Positions 6,644 to 14,516 of a stretch of 14,516 nucleotides of DNA are shown here, one piece after another. Origin of the DNA: JBDHRG01 sp039807445 (GTDB lineage Bacteria > Pseudomonadota > Gammaproteobacteria > Competibacterales > Competibacteraceae). A program made the position numbers and the translations under genes. Location of the stretch: the NCBI GenBank assembly GCA_039807445.1, contig JBDHRG010000104.1, positions 1-14,516 of the forward strand, in the 5' to 3' direction. A model generated the notes under the pieces. It had not been told where the DNA came from and searched no databases. It saw nothing but the letters and a program-made list of their open reading frames with translations. Positions within the stretch are counted from its first letter, which is position 1. The number at the start of each line of letters is the position of its first letter.

Positions 6644-7723
6644 TCACTCGCTGCGCTCGCGCCCGACCATGCGCTCGAGCACTTCGGTCAGGCGCATGAA
6701 GCCTTCCTTCAGCGCGTGCACGGTCGGCTCGAGCTGGTTGATGCGCCGGTCCAGGTCTTCGGGGTCGGCTTGCCCGCCGCCCTGCGCCAGCAGCAAGCCG
6801 TGCACCGCGCGCTCGATCCGGTCGAGGCGCTGGTCGAGCCCGGAGCCGTGCAGCGGCGCAGTCGGGTGGCCGTTGAGCGGACGGGCGCTGGCCGCGCCGA
6901 GCTCGGCGCCGGCGGCTTCCTGGCCGAGCTCGGCGCAGGTGGCCTGGACCGCCGCTTCGTCGAACTCGCGCAGCTCCTCGAGGAAGCCGTACAGCAGCAC
7001 CCGGTCGCAGAACACGTTGATCCGCCGCGGGATGCCCTGCGTGTGGCGGTGGATCGCCGCGAACGCGCCCTCGGTGAACGCGGGCGTGCCGCTCCAGCCG
7101 ACCACGCGCAAGCGGTGCTCGATGTAGTCGCGCGTCTCGGCTTCCGACAGCGGGTTCAGGTGGCACGAGGCGATCACGCGCTGGCGCAGCTGCTCCATGC
7201 CGACCGCGGCCAGCGTGCCGCGGAACTCTTCCTGGCCGAGCAGGAAGCTCTGCAGCAGCGGTTTTTCCGAGATCTGGAAATTCGACAGCATGCGCAGCTC
7301 TTCGAGCGAGCGCGGCGGCAGGTTCTGCGCCTCGTCGACGACGAGCAAGACGCGCTTGCCCTCGCGCGCGCAGGCGCGCAAGAAGTCCTCGACCTGCTTG
7401 AGCAGGCTGGCCTTGCTCGCGGTGTCGTGCGCCAGGCCGAAGGCGGCGGCGACCGCGCGCAGCAGGTCGTCGGCTTCGAGCTGGGTGGTCACCAGCTGGG
7501 CGGCGACGATGCCGTGCGGATCGAGCTCGGCGAACAGGCTGCGCACCAGCGTGGTCTTGCCGGTGCCGATGCCGCCGGTGATGACGATGAAGCCCTCGCC
7601 CTGGCTCAGGCCGTAGCGCAGATAGGCGAGCGCGCGCTTGTGGCCCGAGGAACCGAAGAAGAAGCGCGGGTCGGGGCTGAGCTGGAAGGGCTTGGCGCTG
7701 AAACCGTAGTAGTGCGTGTACAC
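6644..7723 (-). CDS. ExeA/GspA-like AAA ATPase of the XrtA/PEP-CTERM system (TIGR03015-like) with C-terminal extension
   Basis: 359 aa. An AAA+ ATPase related to the ExeA/GspA proteins, thought to serve EPS assembly or secretion at the inner membrane. The N-terminus MYTHYYGFSAKPFQLSPDP is the family signature. Walker A is GGIGTGKT (50-57) and Walker B is VLLVVDEAQNL (125-135, Asp130-Glu131). The arginine-rich IPRRINVFCDR segment is in the C-terminal lid. After about residue 268 comes an Ala/Gly-rich linker and then two heptad-like stretches (LDQRLDRIERAVHGLLL; DLDRRINQLEPTVHALKEGF), probably short coiled coils. My recollection is that many family members stop near 270 aa, so this tail is unusual. 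The start is GTG at 7723, 3 nt after the beta-barrel stop. Confidence 0.92.
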   Translation of the reverse strand: MYTHYYGFSAKPFQLSPDPRFFFGSSGHKRALAYLRYGLSQGEGFIVITGGIGTGKTTLVRSLFAELDPHGIVAAQLVTTQLEADDLLRAVAAAFGLAHDTASKASLLKQVEDFLRACAREGKRVLLVVDEAQNLPPRSLEELRMLSNFQISEKPLLQSFLLGQEEFRGTLAAVGMEQLRQRVIASCHLNPLSEAETRDYIEHRLRVVGWSGTPAFTEGAFAAIHRHTQGIPRRINVFCDRVLLYGFLEELREFDEAAVQATCAELGQEAAGAELGAASARPLNGHPTAPLHGSGLDQRLDRIERAVHGLLLAQGGGQADPEDLDRRINQLEPTVHALKEGFMRLTEVLERMVGRERSE

Positions 7724-7726
7724 GGC

Positions 7727-9307
7727 TCAGAACCTCATGTTGACCGACATGGTGATGCGGTTCTCGTCGTAGCTGCCAGTCGAGCTGCTGCTGCCGCTGC
7801 CGTCGTCGCTGCTGTTGGTGTGGCTGAACTCGAGCAGGCCGTCGGCGTCGGCGGCGAGCTGGTGGCTCAGGCCCAGGCGACCGGCGTAATAGTCGGTCGT
7901 CGAGTCGTCTTCCTCGCCACGGCTGCGCTCCCAGATGGCACCCACGATCGAGCGCGTGCGCGGCGCGAAGCGCCAGGTCCAGGTGAGGTCGGCGCCGAGC
8001 GCTTTCTCGTCGCCGGACTGGTCGAGGAATTCGCGCCGCTCGCTGAAGGCGCGGCCGAACAGCTGGCTGCGGCCGCGCTCGTAGCTCGACGACAGCTCGA
8101 AGCGCTTGCGGGTGAAATTGCCGTTGCGCAGCGTGAACGCTTCGTCACGGCTCAGCAGCCGACCGCTGACCGGATCGAAGTAGAACACCTGGCCGGTGCT
8201 GACGTTGACGAAGGGGATGAAGTTCTGACCGCTGAAGGCGAGCTGCTGCTCGTTGGTGACCTCTTCGCTGTAGCTCGCACCCCAGCGCGAATAGCGGCTG
8301 CGGTGCTCGAACTCCATCGCCCAGCTCGGCCCGGTGACCAGGCCCACGCTGCGGTCGGTGCGCGCCAGCGTGAACGTCGTGCGCTCGGTCGGGTGCAGTT
8401 CGAGGCGCGCCTCCTTGTCCTTGGGGCCGGCGTAGACGCTGAGGTCGAGATACCGGCTCGGCGTCCAGCCCGCGCCGACGCTCCAGTAGCTGCCGTTGGG
8501 CTGATCCGCGCTCTGGTCCTGGACATCGTTGTCTTCGCGCCCGGCGCGCGCGAGCAGCGACCAGTCTTCGCTCAGGCCCCAGCGCAGATTGGCCGCCGCG
8601 TTGCGCTGCCGGTCCTGGTCGTCGGTCCCGGGCTGGTGCTCCGAGAAGCTGCTGCGCTGGTCGTTGAAGCTCAGCCCCCAGCCGAGCCGGGTGAAACGCC
8701 GGCCGCTGTCGATCTGCGCGCTGACGCCGTAAAAGTCGCTGTTGCTGATGTTGCCGGTGCCGGTGGCGCTGGTGTCGGTGGGGGAGTCGATGTAGCGCGT
8801 CTGGCCGTAGTCGAACACCAGCCTCGATTCGGCCCAGCCGCCGAAACGCTCCTGCCAACGCGGGCTGATGCGGAACGTGCCGACGTCGGCGTAGTCACCG
8901 CTGAGCAGCGCATCATCGCTCGACACGCCCGGGCTGCTCGTGGTCGCCTGCTGGTAGTACGAGGCGTGCGCATCGACGAACAGGCGCTGGTCGACCAGCT
9001 CGGCCGTGCCGTTGAGGTTCAGGCGGTTGTTGATGCCGCTGAGGTCCGAGTCGCGCGCGTAGAGCAGGCCCTGCAGCTCGTAGTCGAGGCTCAGGTCGAG
9101 GCCGCCGCCCTTGCTGGTCAGCGAAAAGCCGGGGCGCACCTCGGTGACGGCATCGGATTCTTTGTCCGGCTGCAAGCGGATGTTGTCGCTGAAGATCTCG
9201 CCGAGCGACAGCATCGGCCGGAAGTCGACGTCGCCGGCGTGCGCGGTGCCGACGCAGCAGGCGGCCAGCGTCAGCAGCCCGGCCGCGGCTCTGGTTCCCT
9301 CGCTCAA
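7727..9307 (-). CDS. Outer-membrane beta-barrel protein of the XrtA/PEP-CTERM system (TIGR03016-like)
   Basis: 526 aa. The N-terminus is a signal peptide (hydrophobic 9-20, likely cut at AHA|GD, residues 22-26). LAAC at 14-17 could also be read as a lipobox, but is less likely for a barrel. The rest has many alternating amphipathic strands (for example LDLSLDYELQGLLYARDSDL) and ends RITMSVNMRF with a C-terminal Phe, the usual outer-membrane insertion signal. A Ser/Gly/Asp-rich loop (SSDDGSGSSSSTGSY) precedes the last strand. The start codon is TTG at 9307, overlapping the kinase stop as TTGA. No ATG or GTG lies close by in frame and the signal peptide begins right there, so TTG is chosen. Likely role: outer-membrane channel or assembly factor for the EPS. 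Confidence 0.9.
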   Translation of the reverse strand: MSEGTRAAAGLLTLAACCVGTAHAGDVDFRPMLSLGEIFSDNIRLQPDKESDAVTEVRPGFSLTSKGGGLDLSLDYELQGLLYARDSDLSGINNRLNLNGTAELVDQRLFVDAHASYYQQATTSSPGVSSDDALLSGDYADVGTFRISPRWQERFGGWAESRLVFDYGQTRYIDSPTDTSATGTGNISNSDFYGVSAQIDSGRRFTRLGWGLSFNDQRSSFSEHQPGTDDQDRQRNAAANLRWGLSEDWSLLARAGREDNDVQDQSADQPNGSYWSVGAGWTPSRYLDLSVYAGPKDKEARLELHPTERTTFTLARTDRSVGLVTGPSWAMEFEHRSRYSRWGASYSEEVTNEQQLAFSGQNFIPFVNVSTGQVFYFDPVSGRLLSRDEAFTLRNGNFTRKRFELSSSYERGRSQLFGRAFSERREFLDQSGDEKALGADLTWTWRFAPRTRSIVGAIWERSRGEEDDSTTDYYAGRLGLSHQLAADADGLLEFSHTNSSDDGSGSSSSTGSYDENRITMSVNMRF

Positions 9308-10233
9308 GGCTTGTCCCCGTAGTGCCCGACACCGCCGCGCCCGGCACCGTAGCTGCCGTAGCCGTAACCGTAGCCGTAGTAGTAGCCGCCGTAGTAGTAG
9401 CCGCCGGCGAGCGGCTGGGCCTTGTTCAGCACGAAGCCGACCGTCATGTCGGGGTCGAGCAGCGCGAGCGCCTCCTTGACCATCGTCTGGCGCGTCTGCC
9501 CGGCTTCGACCACCATCACCACCTGCCCGACCAGGTGCGCCAGCACCGCGGCTTCGGTGGTCGCCAGCAGCGGCGGCGAATCCATGATGACCATGCGGTC
9601 GGAATACCGCTGGCTCATCTCGCGCGCCAGTGCACGCATGTTGTCGCTGGCCAGCAGCTCGGTCGACAGATGGTGCGAGTTGCCCGCCGGCAGCAGCATC
9701 AGCGAGGGAACGTTGGTTTCGACCAGCACGTCGGCGAGGTCGAGGCCGTCGTCGATCAGGTAGTCGACCAGCCCCGGCTGCTGGTCGACGCCGAAGAAGC
9801 GCGACACGGTCGGCTTGAGCACGTCGGCATCGACCAGCAGCACGGTGCGGTCGCGCTCGCTGGCGATGCTGAGCGCCAGGTTGATCGCGGTGAAGGTCTT
9901 GCCCTCGCCCGGCTGGGCGCTGGTGACCATGATCACGTTGGAGTTCTCGCGCACCGCTGCACCCTTGCCGGCGGCGTTCATCAGCAGCGGCCGCTTGATG
10001 GCCCGGTACTCTTCCTTGATCCGGCCGCGGTTGCCGTCGGGCACCACCATGCCGGCGTCGCGGATGCGCACCAGGTCCAACGTCACCGAGCGCCGGGTGC
10101 GCCGGGCCGGCGTCGGGCGCACCGCACCGGCGTCACTGCGCGGCGCTTCGGCGACGGCCGGCGCGGACGCGGCATCGACCAGCCGGGACTGCTGCCGGGC
10201 GAGCTTTTCGAGAGCCTTCTCGATGGTATCCAT
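9304..10233 (-). CDS. BY-type tyrosine autokinase of the XrtA/PEP-CTERM system (TIGR03018-like)
   Basis: 309 aa cytoplasmic bacterial tyrosine kinase with no membrane segments; it works with a separate chain-length protein (split Wzc arrangement). Motifs: KEEYRAIKR (73-81), close to the oligomerisation motif EX2RX2R; Walker A SAQPGEGKT (105-113); Walker A' VLLVDADVLKP (131-141); Walker B VIMDSPP (215-221). The C-terminal tail 279-295 holds ten tyrosines separated by Gly, plus Tyr305, the expected autophosphorylation cluster. ATG at 10233 with GGGAGAG upstream, 12 nt after the Wzz-like gene. Its stop overlaps the TTG start of the barrel gene. Phosphorylation cycles of the tail would tune polymer length and export. 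Confidence 0.95.
   Translation of the reverse strand: MDTIEKALEKLARQQSRLVDAASAPAVAEAPRSDAGAVRPTPARRTRRSVTLDLVRIRDAGMVVPDGNRGRIKEEYRAIKRPLLMNAAGKGAAVRENSNVIMVTSAQPGEGKTFTAINLALSIASERDRTVLLVDADVLKPTVSRFFGVDQQPGLVDYLIDDGLDLADVLVETNVPSLMLLPAGNSHHLSTELLASDNMRALAREMSQRYSDRMVIMDSPPLLATTEAAVLAHLVGQVVMVVEAGQTRQTMVKEALALLDPDMTVGFVLNKAQPLAGGYYYGGYYYGYGYGYGSYGAGRGGVGHYGDKP
9351..9412 (-). repeat. Triplet-rich tandem repeat encoding the kinase tyrosine tail
   Basis: The plus strand shows repeated ccgtag and gtagtagtagccgcc units; on the coding strand these are GGC-TAC/TAT-type Gly-Tyr codons. The repeat is in frame and encodes YYYGGYYY and YGYGYGYGSY. Such a tract can change length by slippage in whole codons, which would alter the number of phosphorylatable tyrosines. 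Confidence 0.65.
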
Positions 10234-10245
10234 GGGTCTCTCCCG

Positions 10246-11838
10246 TCACAGCAGGCGATGGCCGGCGACCTGCACGACCATCAGCCCCGCGTACACGATC
10301 ACCAGCGTCGCGCTGATGCCGACGTAGCCGAGCAGCGCCAGCTTCTGCCGCCGCAGCGAATCGGGCGACACGACCAGCGTGACGCTGCCGAGCACCGGCA
10401 GGCGGGTGATCTCGGACAGCGCGCGGCGGCTGTCGAAGGTGGGGCGCAGCTGCGACATCACGAAGGCGAGCACCAGGCCGGCCGCCAGCCCGCCACCGAA
10501 CACCGCCGACATCAGCACCGGGCGATTCGGGCCGCTCGGCTCGGTCGGTACGCGCGGCGGATCGATGACCTTGAAGCGGATGTCTTCGCTGCTCTGTCCG
10601 GCCTGCTGCGACAGCCGCGCCGATTCGCGCCGGCTCAGCAACTGGTCGTAGTTCTGCTTGGTGATCTCGTAGTCGCGGTTCAGCGCCGCGAACTGCGCCT
10701 CGATCTCGGGCACGCTGTTGACCAGCTTCTGCAGCTGCGCGACGCGGCCCTCGAACTCCTGCACGCGGGCACCGATCGCGGCGATGTTCGCCTCTTCCTG
10801 GCCGAGCGCCAGCTTCAGCTGCTGGAACAGCGGGTTGGCGTCGACCGAGCCGGGTTCGCCGCCGGCGCTCGGCTCCTTGGCCGCCGCCAGCGCCTTCTGC
10901 ACCTCGACCAGCTCGAGATCGCGCTGCTTGTTCAGTTCGGCGATCGTCTGGCGCGTCGCGATCACGTCCGGATGCTTTTCGGTGTACTGCAGCAGCAGCT
11001 CGTCGAGCTTCTGCTCCATGCCCTGGATGCGCCCGTCGATCGGCAGCTCGAGCTGGCGCGCCGCGGGGTTGCTCGGCAAGGGTCTGCTCGGCGCGTAGCC
11101 GAAGCTCGGCACTTCGCCGTTCACCTGCTGCTTCAGCGCATCGCGGCGGTTCTCGGCTTCGCGCAGCTCGAGCTTCGCGCGCGCGAGGTCGCCCATCGCC
11201 GCCTGCATCTTGGTGTAGTGGTCCTGCCCCGACTGCGGCATCACGTCGAGGTTCTGCCGCTTGAAGTTCTTCAGCCGCTCCTCGGCGGCGAGCAGCCGCG
11301 CCTCGTACTCGGCGATCTGCTTGTCGAGGAAGCGCTGCGCGGTGTCGGTGTCCTGGCGCGTCTCGCCGAGCGCGCCCTCGACGAAGATCGTCAGCAGCGA
11401 CTGAACGACTTTCTTGGCGAAGGCCGGATCGCGGTCCTGCACATTGATCTGGTACAGGTTCTCGCGTCCGGCGCTGAGCAGCGTGATCTTCTTGGCGAGC
11501 TTGTCGAGCAGCTCGTCCATCTGCGCGGCGTCCTTGGCCTTCAGATCGAGGTCGGTCATCCGCGCGACCTTCTCGAGGTTGGGTCGGCTCAGCAGCGTGC
11601 GCGTGATCAGCTGCACCTGCGAATCGGGATTGACGTCGACGGCGAGCCCGCGCAGCAGCGGCCGCAGCACCGATTGCGTGTCGACGTGCACGCGCGCCGA
11701 CGCCTCGTACTGGTCGGGCAGCTTGTAGACGATGACCCAGCCGGCCAGGCAGATCACCCAGGCGAGCCCCAGCGCGTACCAGCGGTAGCGCCAGACGCCG
11801 CGCAGATAGGCGATCAGTTGTTCGACGATTTCATGCAT
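10246..11838 (-). CDS. Wzz-like chain-length determinant of the XrtA/PEP-CTERM system (TIGR03007-like)
   Basis: 530 aa inner-membrane polysaccharide co-polymerase. TM1 is about 20-39, followed by the Wzz-type DQYEASARVHVDTQSVL (42-58). A large periplasmic part with long helical, coiled-coil-like stretches (about 165-240, 270-325, 335-410) follows. The Pro-rich DPPRVPTEPSGPNRP (426-440) precedes TM2 (about 441-461). Unlike plain Wzz, a cytoplasmic loop and a third hydrophobic segment (about 500-525) follow. There is no kinase domain; the kinase is the next gene. ATG at 11838, 30 nt after the export lipoprotein gene. It should set polymer length and activate the kinase. Confidence 0.93.
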   Translation of the reverse strand: MHEIVEQLIAYLRGVWRYRWYALGLAWVICLAGWVIVYKLPDQYEASARVHVDTQSVLRPLLRGLAVDVNPDSQVQLITRTLLSRPNLEKVARMTDLDLKAKDAAQMDELLDKLAKKITLLSAGRENLYQINVQDRDPAFAKKVVQSLLTIFVEGALGETRQDTDTAQRFLDKQIAEYEARLLAAEERLKNFKRQNLDVMPQSGQDHYTKMQAAMGDLARAKLELREAENRRDALKQQVNGEVPSFGYAPSRPLPSNPAARQLELPIDGRIQGMEQKLDELLLQYTEKHPDVIATRQTIAELNKQRDLELVEVQKALAAAKEPSAGGEPGSVDANPLFQQLKLALGQEEANIAAIGARVQEFEGRVAQLQKLVNSVPEIEAQFAALNRDYEITKQNYDQLLSRRESARLSQQAGQSSEDIRFKVIDPPRVPTEPSGPNRPVLMSAVFGGGLAAGLVLAFVMSQLRPTFDSRRALSEITRLPVLGSVTLVVSPDSLRRQKLALLGYVGISATLVIVYAGLMVVQVAGHRLL

Positions 11839-11868
11839 GTCGGCACCACTCTCGCTCGGCTCGGCGGA

Positions 11869-12504
11869 TCACAGCCAGGATTCCGGCACGATCAGGATGT
11901 CGCCGGGCAGCATGTCGACGTTGGCGGCGATGTCGCCATCCTTGAGCAGATCGTCGATGCGCACCTGGTACTGCTGCTGCTGACCGTCGATCACGCGCAC
12001 CACGGTCGCCTTGTTGCCGTCGGCGAACTGGGTCAGGCCGCCGACCGAGATCATCACGTCGAGCAGCGTCATCTTCTCGCGGTACGGCAGCGCCTGCGGG
12101 TTGGCCGCCTCGCCGACGACGCGGATCTGTTCGCTGTAGGGCCCGCCGAAGCCGCCCATGATCACCGTCACGATCGGCTGGCGGATGTAGGTTTCGAGCA
12201 CCTTCTCGATGTCGCGTGCCAGCTGGGTCGGCGTCTTGCCGCTGGCCTGCAGGTCCTCGACCAGCGGCGTGGTGATCTTGCCGTCGGGGCGCACGGCGAC
12301 GCTCTGCGACACCTCGGGGTTGCGCCAGACGAAGATCTGCACCGAGTCGCCGGGACCGATGATGTACTCGTACTTGGCCGGATCGGTGGTCCTGGAGCCG
12401 ACCGTGGTCGAAGTCGGGAGGCTGGGATAGTCCGGGGTGCCCGCGCATCCTGTCAGGGCCAGCGCCAGGGCGACGCCGATCAGTTTCCCGCCCGCATGGA
12501 TCAT
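11869..12504 (-). CDS. Short Wza/OPX-type polysaccharide export lipoprotein (TIGR03027-like)
   Basis: 211 aa. A lipoprotein signal sequence ends in lipobox LTGC (Cys20). The poly-export domain follows (YEYIIGPGDSVQIFVWRNPE, 45-64; VRPDGKITTPLVEDL, 71-85), then an SLBB-like domain (IRVVGEAANPQALPY, 127-141; LLDVMISVGGLTQFA, 147-161). It ends LPGDILIVPESWL, with no extra amphipathic helix such as the one that lets E. coli Wza span the outer membrane. The ATG at 12504 has GGGAG 7 nt upstream; an in-frame ATG at 12522 is the alternative but lacks a clear ribosome-binding site. It is the first gene of the EPS run. Role: periplasmic/outer-membrane conduit for the polymer. Confidence 0.93.
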   Translation of the reverse strand: MIHAGGKLIGVALALALTGCAGTPDYPSLPTSTTVGSRTTDPAKYEYIIGPGDSVQIFVWRNPEVSQSVAVRPDGKITTPLVEDLQASGKTPTQLARDIEKVLETYIRQPIVTVIMGGFGGPYSEQIRVVGEAANPQALPYREKMTLLDVMISVGGLTQFADGNKATVVRVIDGQQQQYQVRIDDLLKDGDIAANVDMLPGDILIVPESWL

Positions 12505-12683
12505 GTTCCTGCTCCCGTCCATATGTCCGTTCGTCGGTGGAGAGTTTGCCAAAGCGCCGCAGCCGGTGTCGATCGGCGGGCCGTGAAAACGTGTTACGGT
12601 CTGTCGGCAAGCCCGGGACGCACCTTTCCCGGCGCGCGCAGCGGATTCGCGCACTAGCATAACGGCAAGCCCAGATACCCGCC
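12505..12683. promoter_or_regulatory. Divergent intergenic region between EPS operon and ABC exporter
   Basis: This 179-bp gap must hold the promoter of the minus-strand EPS run and probably that of the plus-strand ABC exporter. It is less GC-rich than the genes (for example GTGAAAACGTGTTACGG at 12581-12597). A perfect 10-bp direct repeat CGGCAAGCCC occurs at 12605-12614 and 12663-12672. I could not assign a convincing -35/-10 pair in either direction, nor a full sigma54 site. Confidence 0.4.
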
Positions 12684-13357
<674 letters not shown>

Positions 13358-13361
<4 letters not shown>

Positions 13362-14516
13362 ACCGGCTGGCGCTCGCCGCGACGCTGCGCTCGCTGCGCC
13401 GCGGCCCGGTCCGCATCTGGCTGCCGCTCGCCGGCGTGGCGCTCGGCATCGCGCTGCTGCTCGCGGTGGATCTGGCCACGCGTGCGGCGAGCGCGGGCTT
13501 GCGCGAAAGCCTGACCGTCCTGAGCGGCGGCGCGACACACAGCCTGCTCGGCGGCCCGGCCGGCGTGCCCGAGGACGTCTACCCGCGGCTGCGGATCGCG
13601 CTCGGCGTGCGCGAGGCCGCGCCGGTGATCGAGGGCTGGACCCGCCCCGCGGCGCTGCCCGAGCGCTGGCTGCGGCTGCTCGGGCTCGACCCGCTGGCCG
13701 AAGGCCCACTGCGCCGGCTCGACGGCGCCGCGCTCGTCGACGATGCGCTCGGGCGGCTGCTGGTCGTCGAGCGCGGCGTGCTGCTGCCGGCACGGCTCGT
13801 CGCCGAGCTCGGCGCCGGCCTCGGCGCCCGCGTGCCGTTTCGGATCGGCACGCGCAGCGTCGAGCTCGAAGTGCTCGGGCTGCTGCCCGGCGATGCGCCG
13901 TGGGTGCTCGCCGACATCGCCAGCGCGCAGGCGCTGCTCGGGCGCGGCGGCTGGCTCGACCGCATCGACCTGGTGCTCGATGCGCCCGCCGCCGCGCGGC
14001 TGGCCGCGGCGCTACCGCCGGCGCTGCGGCTGGAGCCGACCATGGCGCGGATCGACGCCGCGGTGCAGCTGTCGGCGGCGTTCGAGCTCAGCCTGCGCGC
14101 GCTGTCGGCCCTGGCGCTGCTGGTCGGAGCCTTCCTGATCCACAACGCGCTGACGCTCGCGGTGCTCGAGCGCCGGACCACGCTCGGGCTGTTGCGTGCG
14201 CTCGGCATGACGCGGCGCGAGCTCGCCGCGCTGGTGCTGGTCGAGGCGGCGCTGATCGGCGGGCTCGGCGTGCTCGCCGGCCTGCCGCTCGGCACCTGGC
14301 TCGGCACGCTGCTCGGCGCGCCGGTCGGACGCACCGTCGACGAGCTCTACCACGCACTCGCACCGCCGCGCTTCGCCGCACCCTGGACGGCGCTGGCGCA
14401 GGCCGCGGCTGCGGGGCTGGCCGCGACGCTGGCCGCGGCGCTGCCCGCGGCCTGGGAAGCGGCCGGCTCGAGCCCCGGACGCGAAGCCAACCGCGCCGAG
14501 CTCGAAGCGCGCGCGC
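13358..14516 (+). CDS. FtsX-like ABC transporter permease, N-terminal part (3' end off window)
   Basis: 386 residues are visible from the GTG at 13358; the frame stays open to the right edge. It begins MNRLALAATLRSLRRGPVRI, then TM1 (about 20-38, WLPLAGVALGIALLLAV). A periplasmic region of about 200 residues follows. Next comes an FtsX-type membrane domain with segments near 245-267 (LSALALLVGAFLIHNALTLA), 285-312 (LAALVLVEAALIGGLGVLAG) and 350-372. Between the first two lies the cytoplasmic coupling stretch ERRTTLGLLRALGMTRREL, typical of FtsX-fold permeases. The hydrophobic start after a GTG overlapping the ATPase stop supports this start. It is probably a long two-FtsX-domain permease of the YbbP type, but the second half is not visible. 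Confidence 0.88.

Noticed and set aside
6716..9322. An 868-codon open frame on the plus strand
   Set aside because: Antisense shadow of the ATPase and beta-barrel genes, with the same low-information composition.
12530..12550. Sigma54-like GG-N10-GC element on the plus strand (CGGTGGAGAGTTTGCC)
   Set aside because: Only the invariant dinucleotides and TTTGC match; TGGCAC is missing, and it faces the ABC exporter rather than the EPS operon.
9322..12657. A 1111-codon open frame on the plus strand
   Set aside because: It is antisense to three clearly recognised EPS genes. Its product is rich in Arg, His, Gln and Asp with no family signature, as expected from the reverse complement of high-GC coding sequence.

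Overview
The window is very GC-rich and looks like a chromosomal segment of a Gram-negative proteobacterium. A betaproteobacterium, perhaps of the Rhodocyclales or a related order, is the best guess. The reasons are the XrtA-type exosortase/exopolysaccharide (EPS) locus, the indolepyruvate ferredoxin oxidoreductase-like gene of the type common in betaproteobacteria, and the coding bias. No rRNA, tRNA, IS element or CRISPR array was seen.

Layout. (1) Bases 1-502, minus strand: N-terminal third-or-less of a 2-oxoacid (indolepyruvate) ferredoxin oxidoreductase, cut by the window edge. (2) Bases 503-761: a gene-free stretch with a strong sigma70-like promoter for that gene, a triple ACGT operator-like array over its -35/spacer, and a hairpin-rich leader of about 185 nt. 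(3) Bases 762-12504, minus strand: one operon-like run of ten genes transcribed right to left. In transcription order they are a short Wza/OPX-type export lipoprotein, a Wzz-type chain-length protein, a BY-type tyrosine kinase, an outer-membrane beta-barrel, an ExeA-like ATPase, a polysaccharide deacetylase, a FemAB-like protein, glycosyltransferase 1 (TIGR03087 type), exosortase A fused to an EpsI domain, and glycosyltransferase 2 (TIGR03088 type). Most junctions are 4-nt overlaps or gaps under 40 nt. (4) Bases 12505-12683: divergent intergenic region. (5) Bases 12684-14516, plus strand: an ABC exporter of the LolD/MacB/YbbA type, with the ATPase complete and the FtsX-like permease cut by the window edge.

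How it works together. The EPS genes make, modify, polymerise and export a polysaccharide. Exosortase A sorts PEP-CTERM proteins, which are usually encoded elsewhere, to the same surface. The kinase and chain-length protein form a split Wzc-like regulator. The export lipoprotein is short and ends without an obvious outer-membrane-spanning helix, so the beta-barrel encoded two genes further on is a good candidate for its outer-membrane pore.

The system as a whole is a known type (XrtA/PEP-CTERM EPS locus). I see no wholly new system here. The most notable details are the low-complexity inverted repeat that seems to have become the start of glycosyltransferase 2, the operator/promoter arrangement and structured leader of the oxidoreductase gene, the short-OPX plus beta-barrel pairing, the coiled-coil-like tail on the ATPase, and the tyrosine-rich tail of the kinase.
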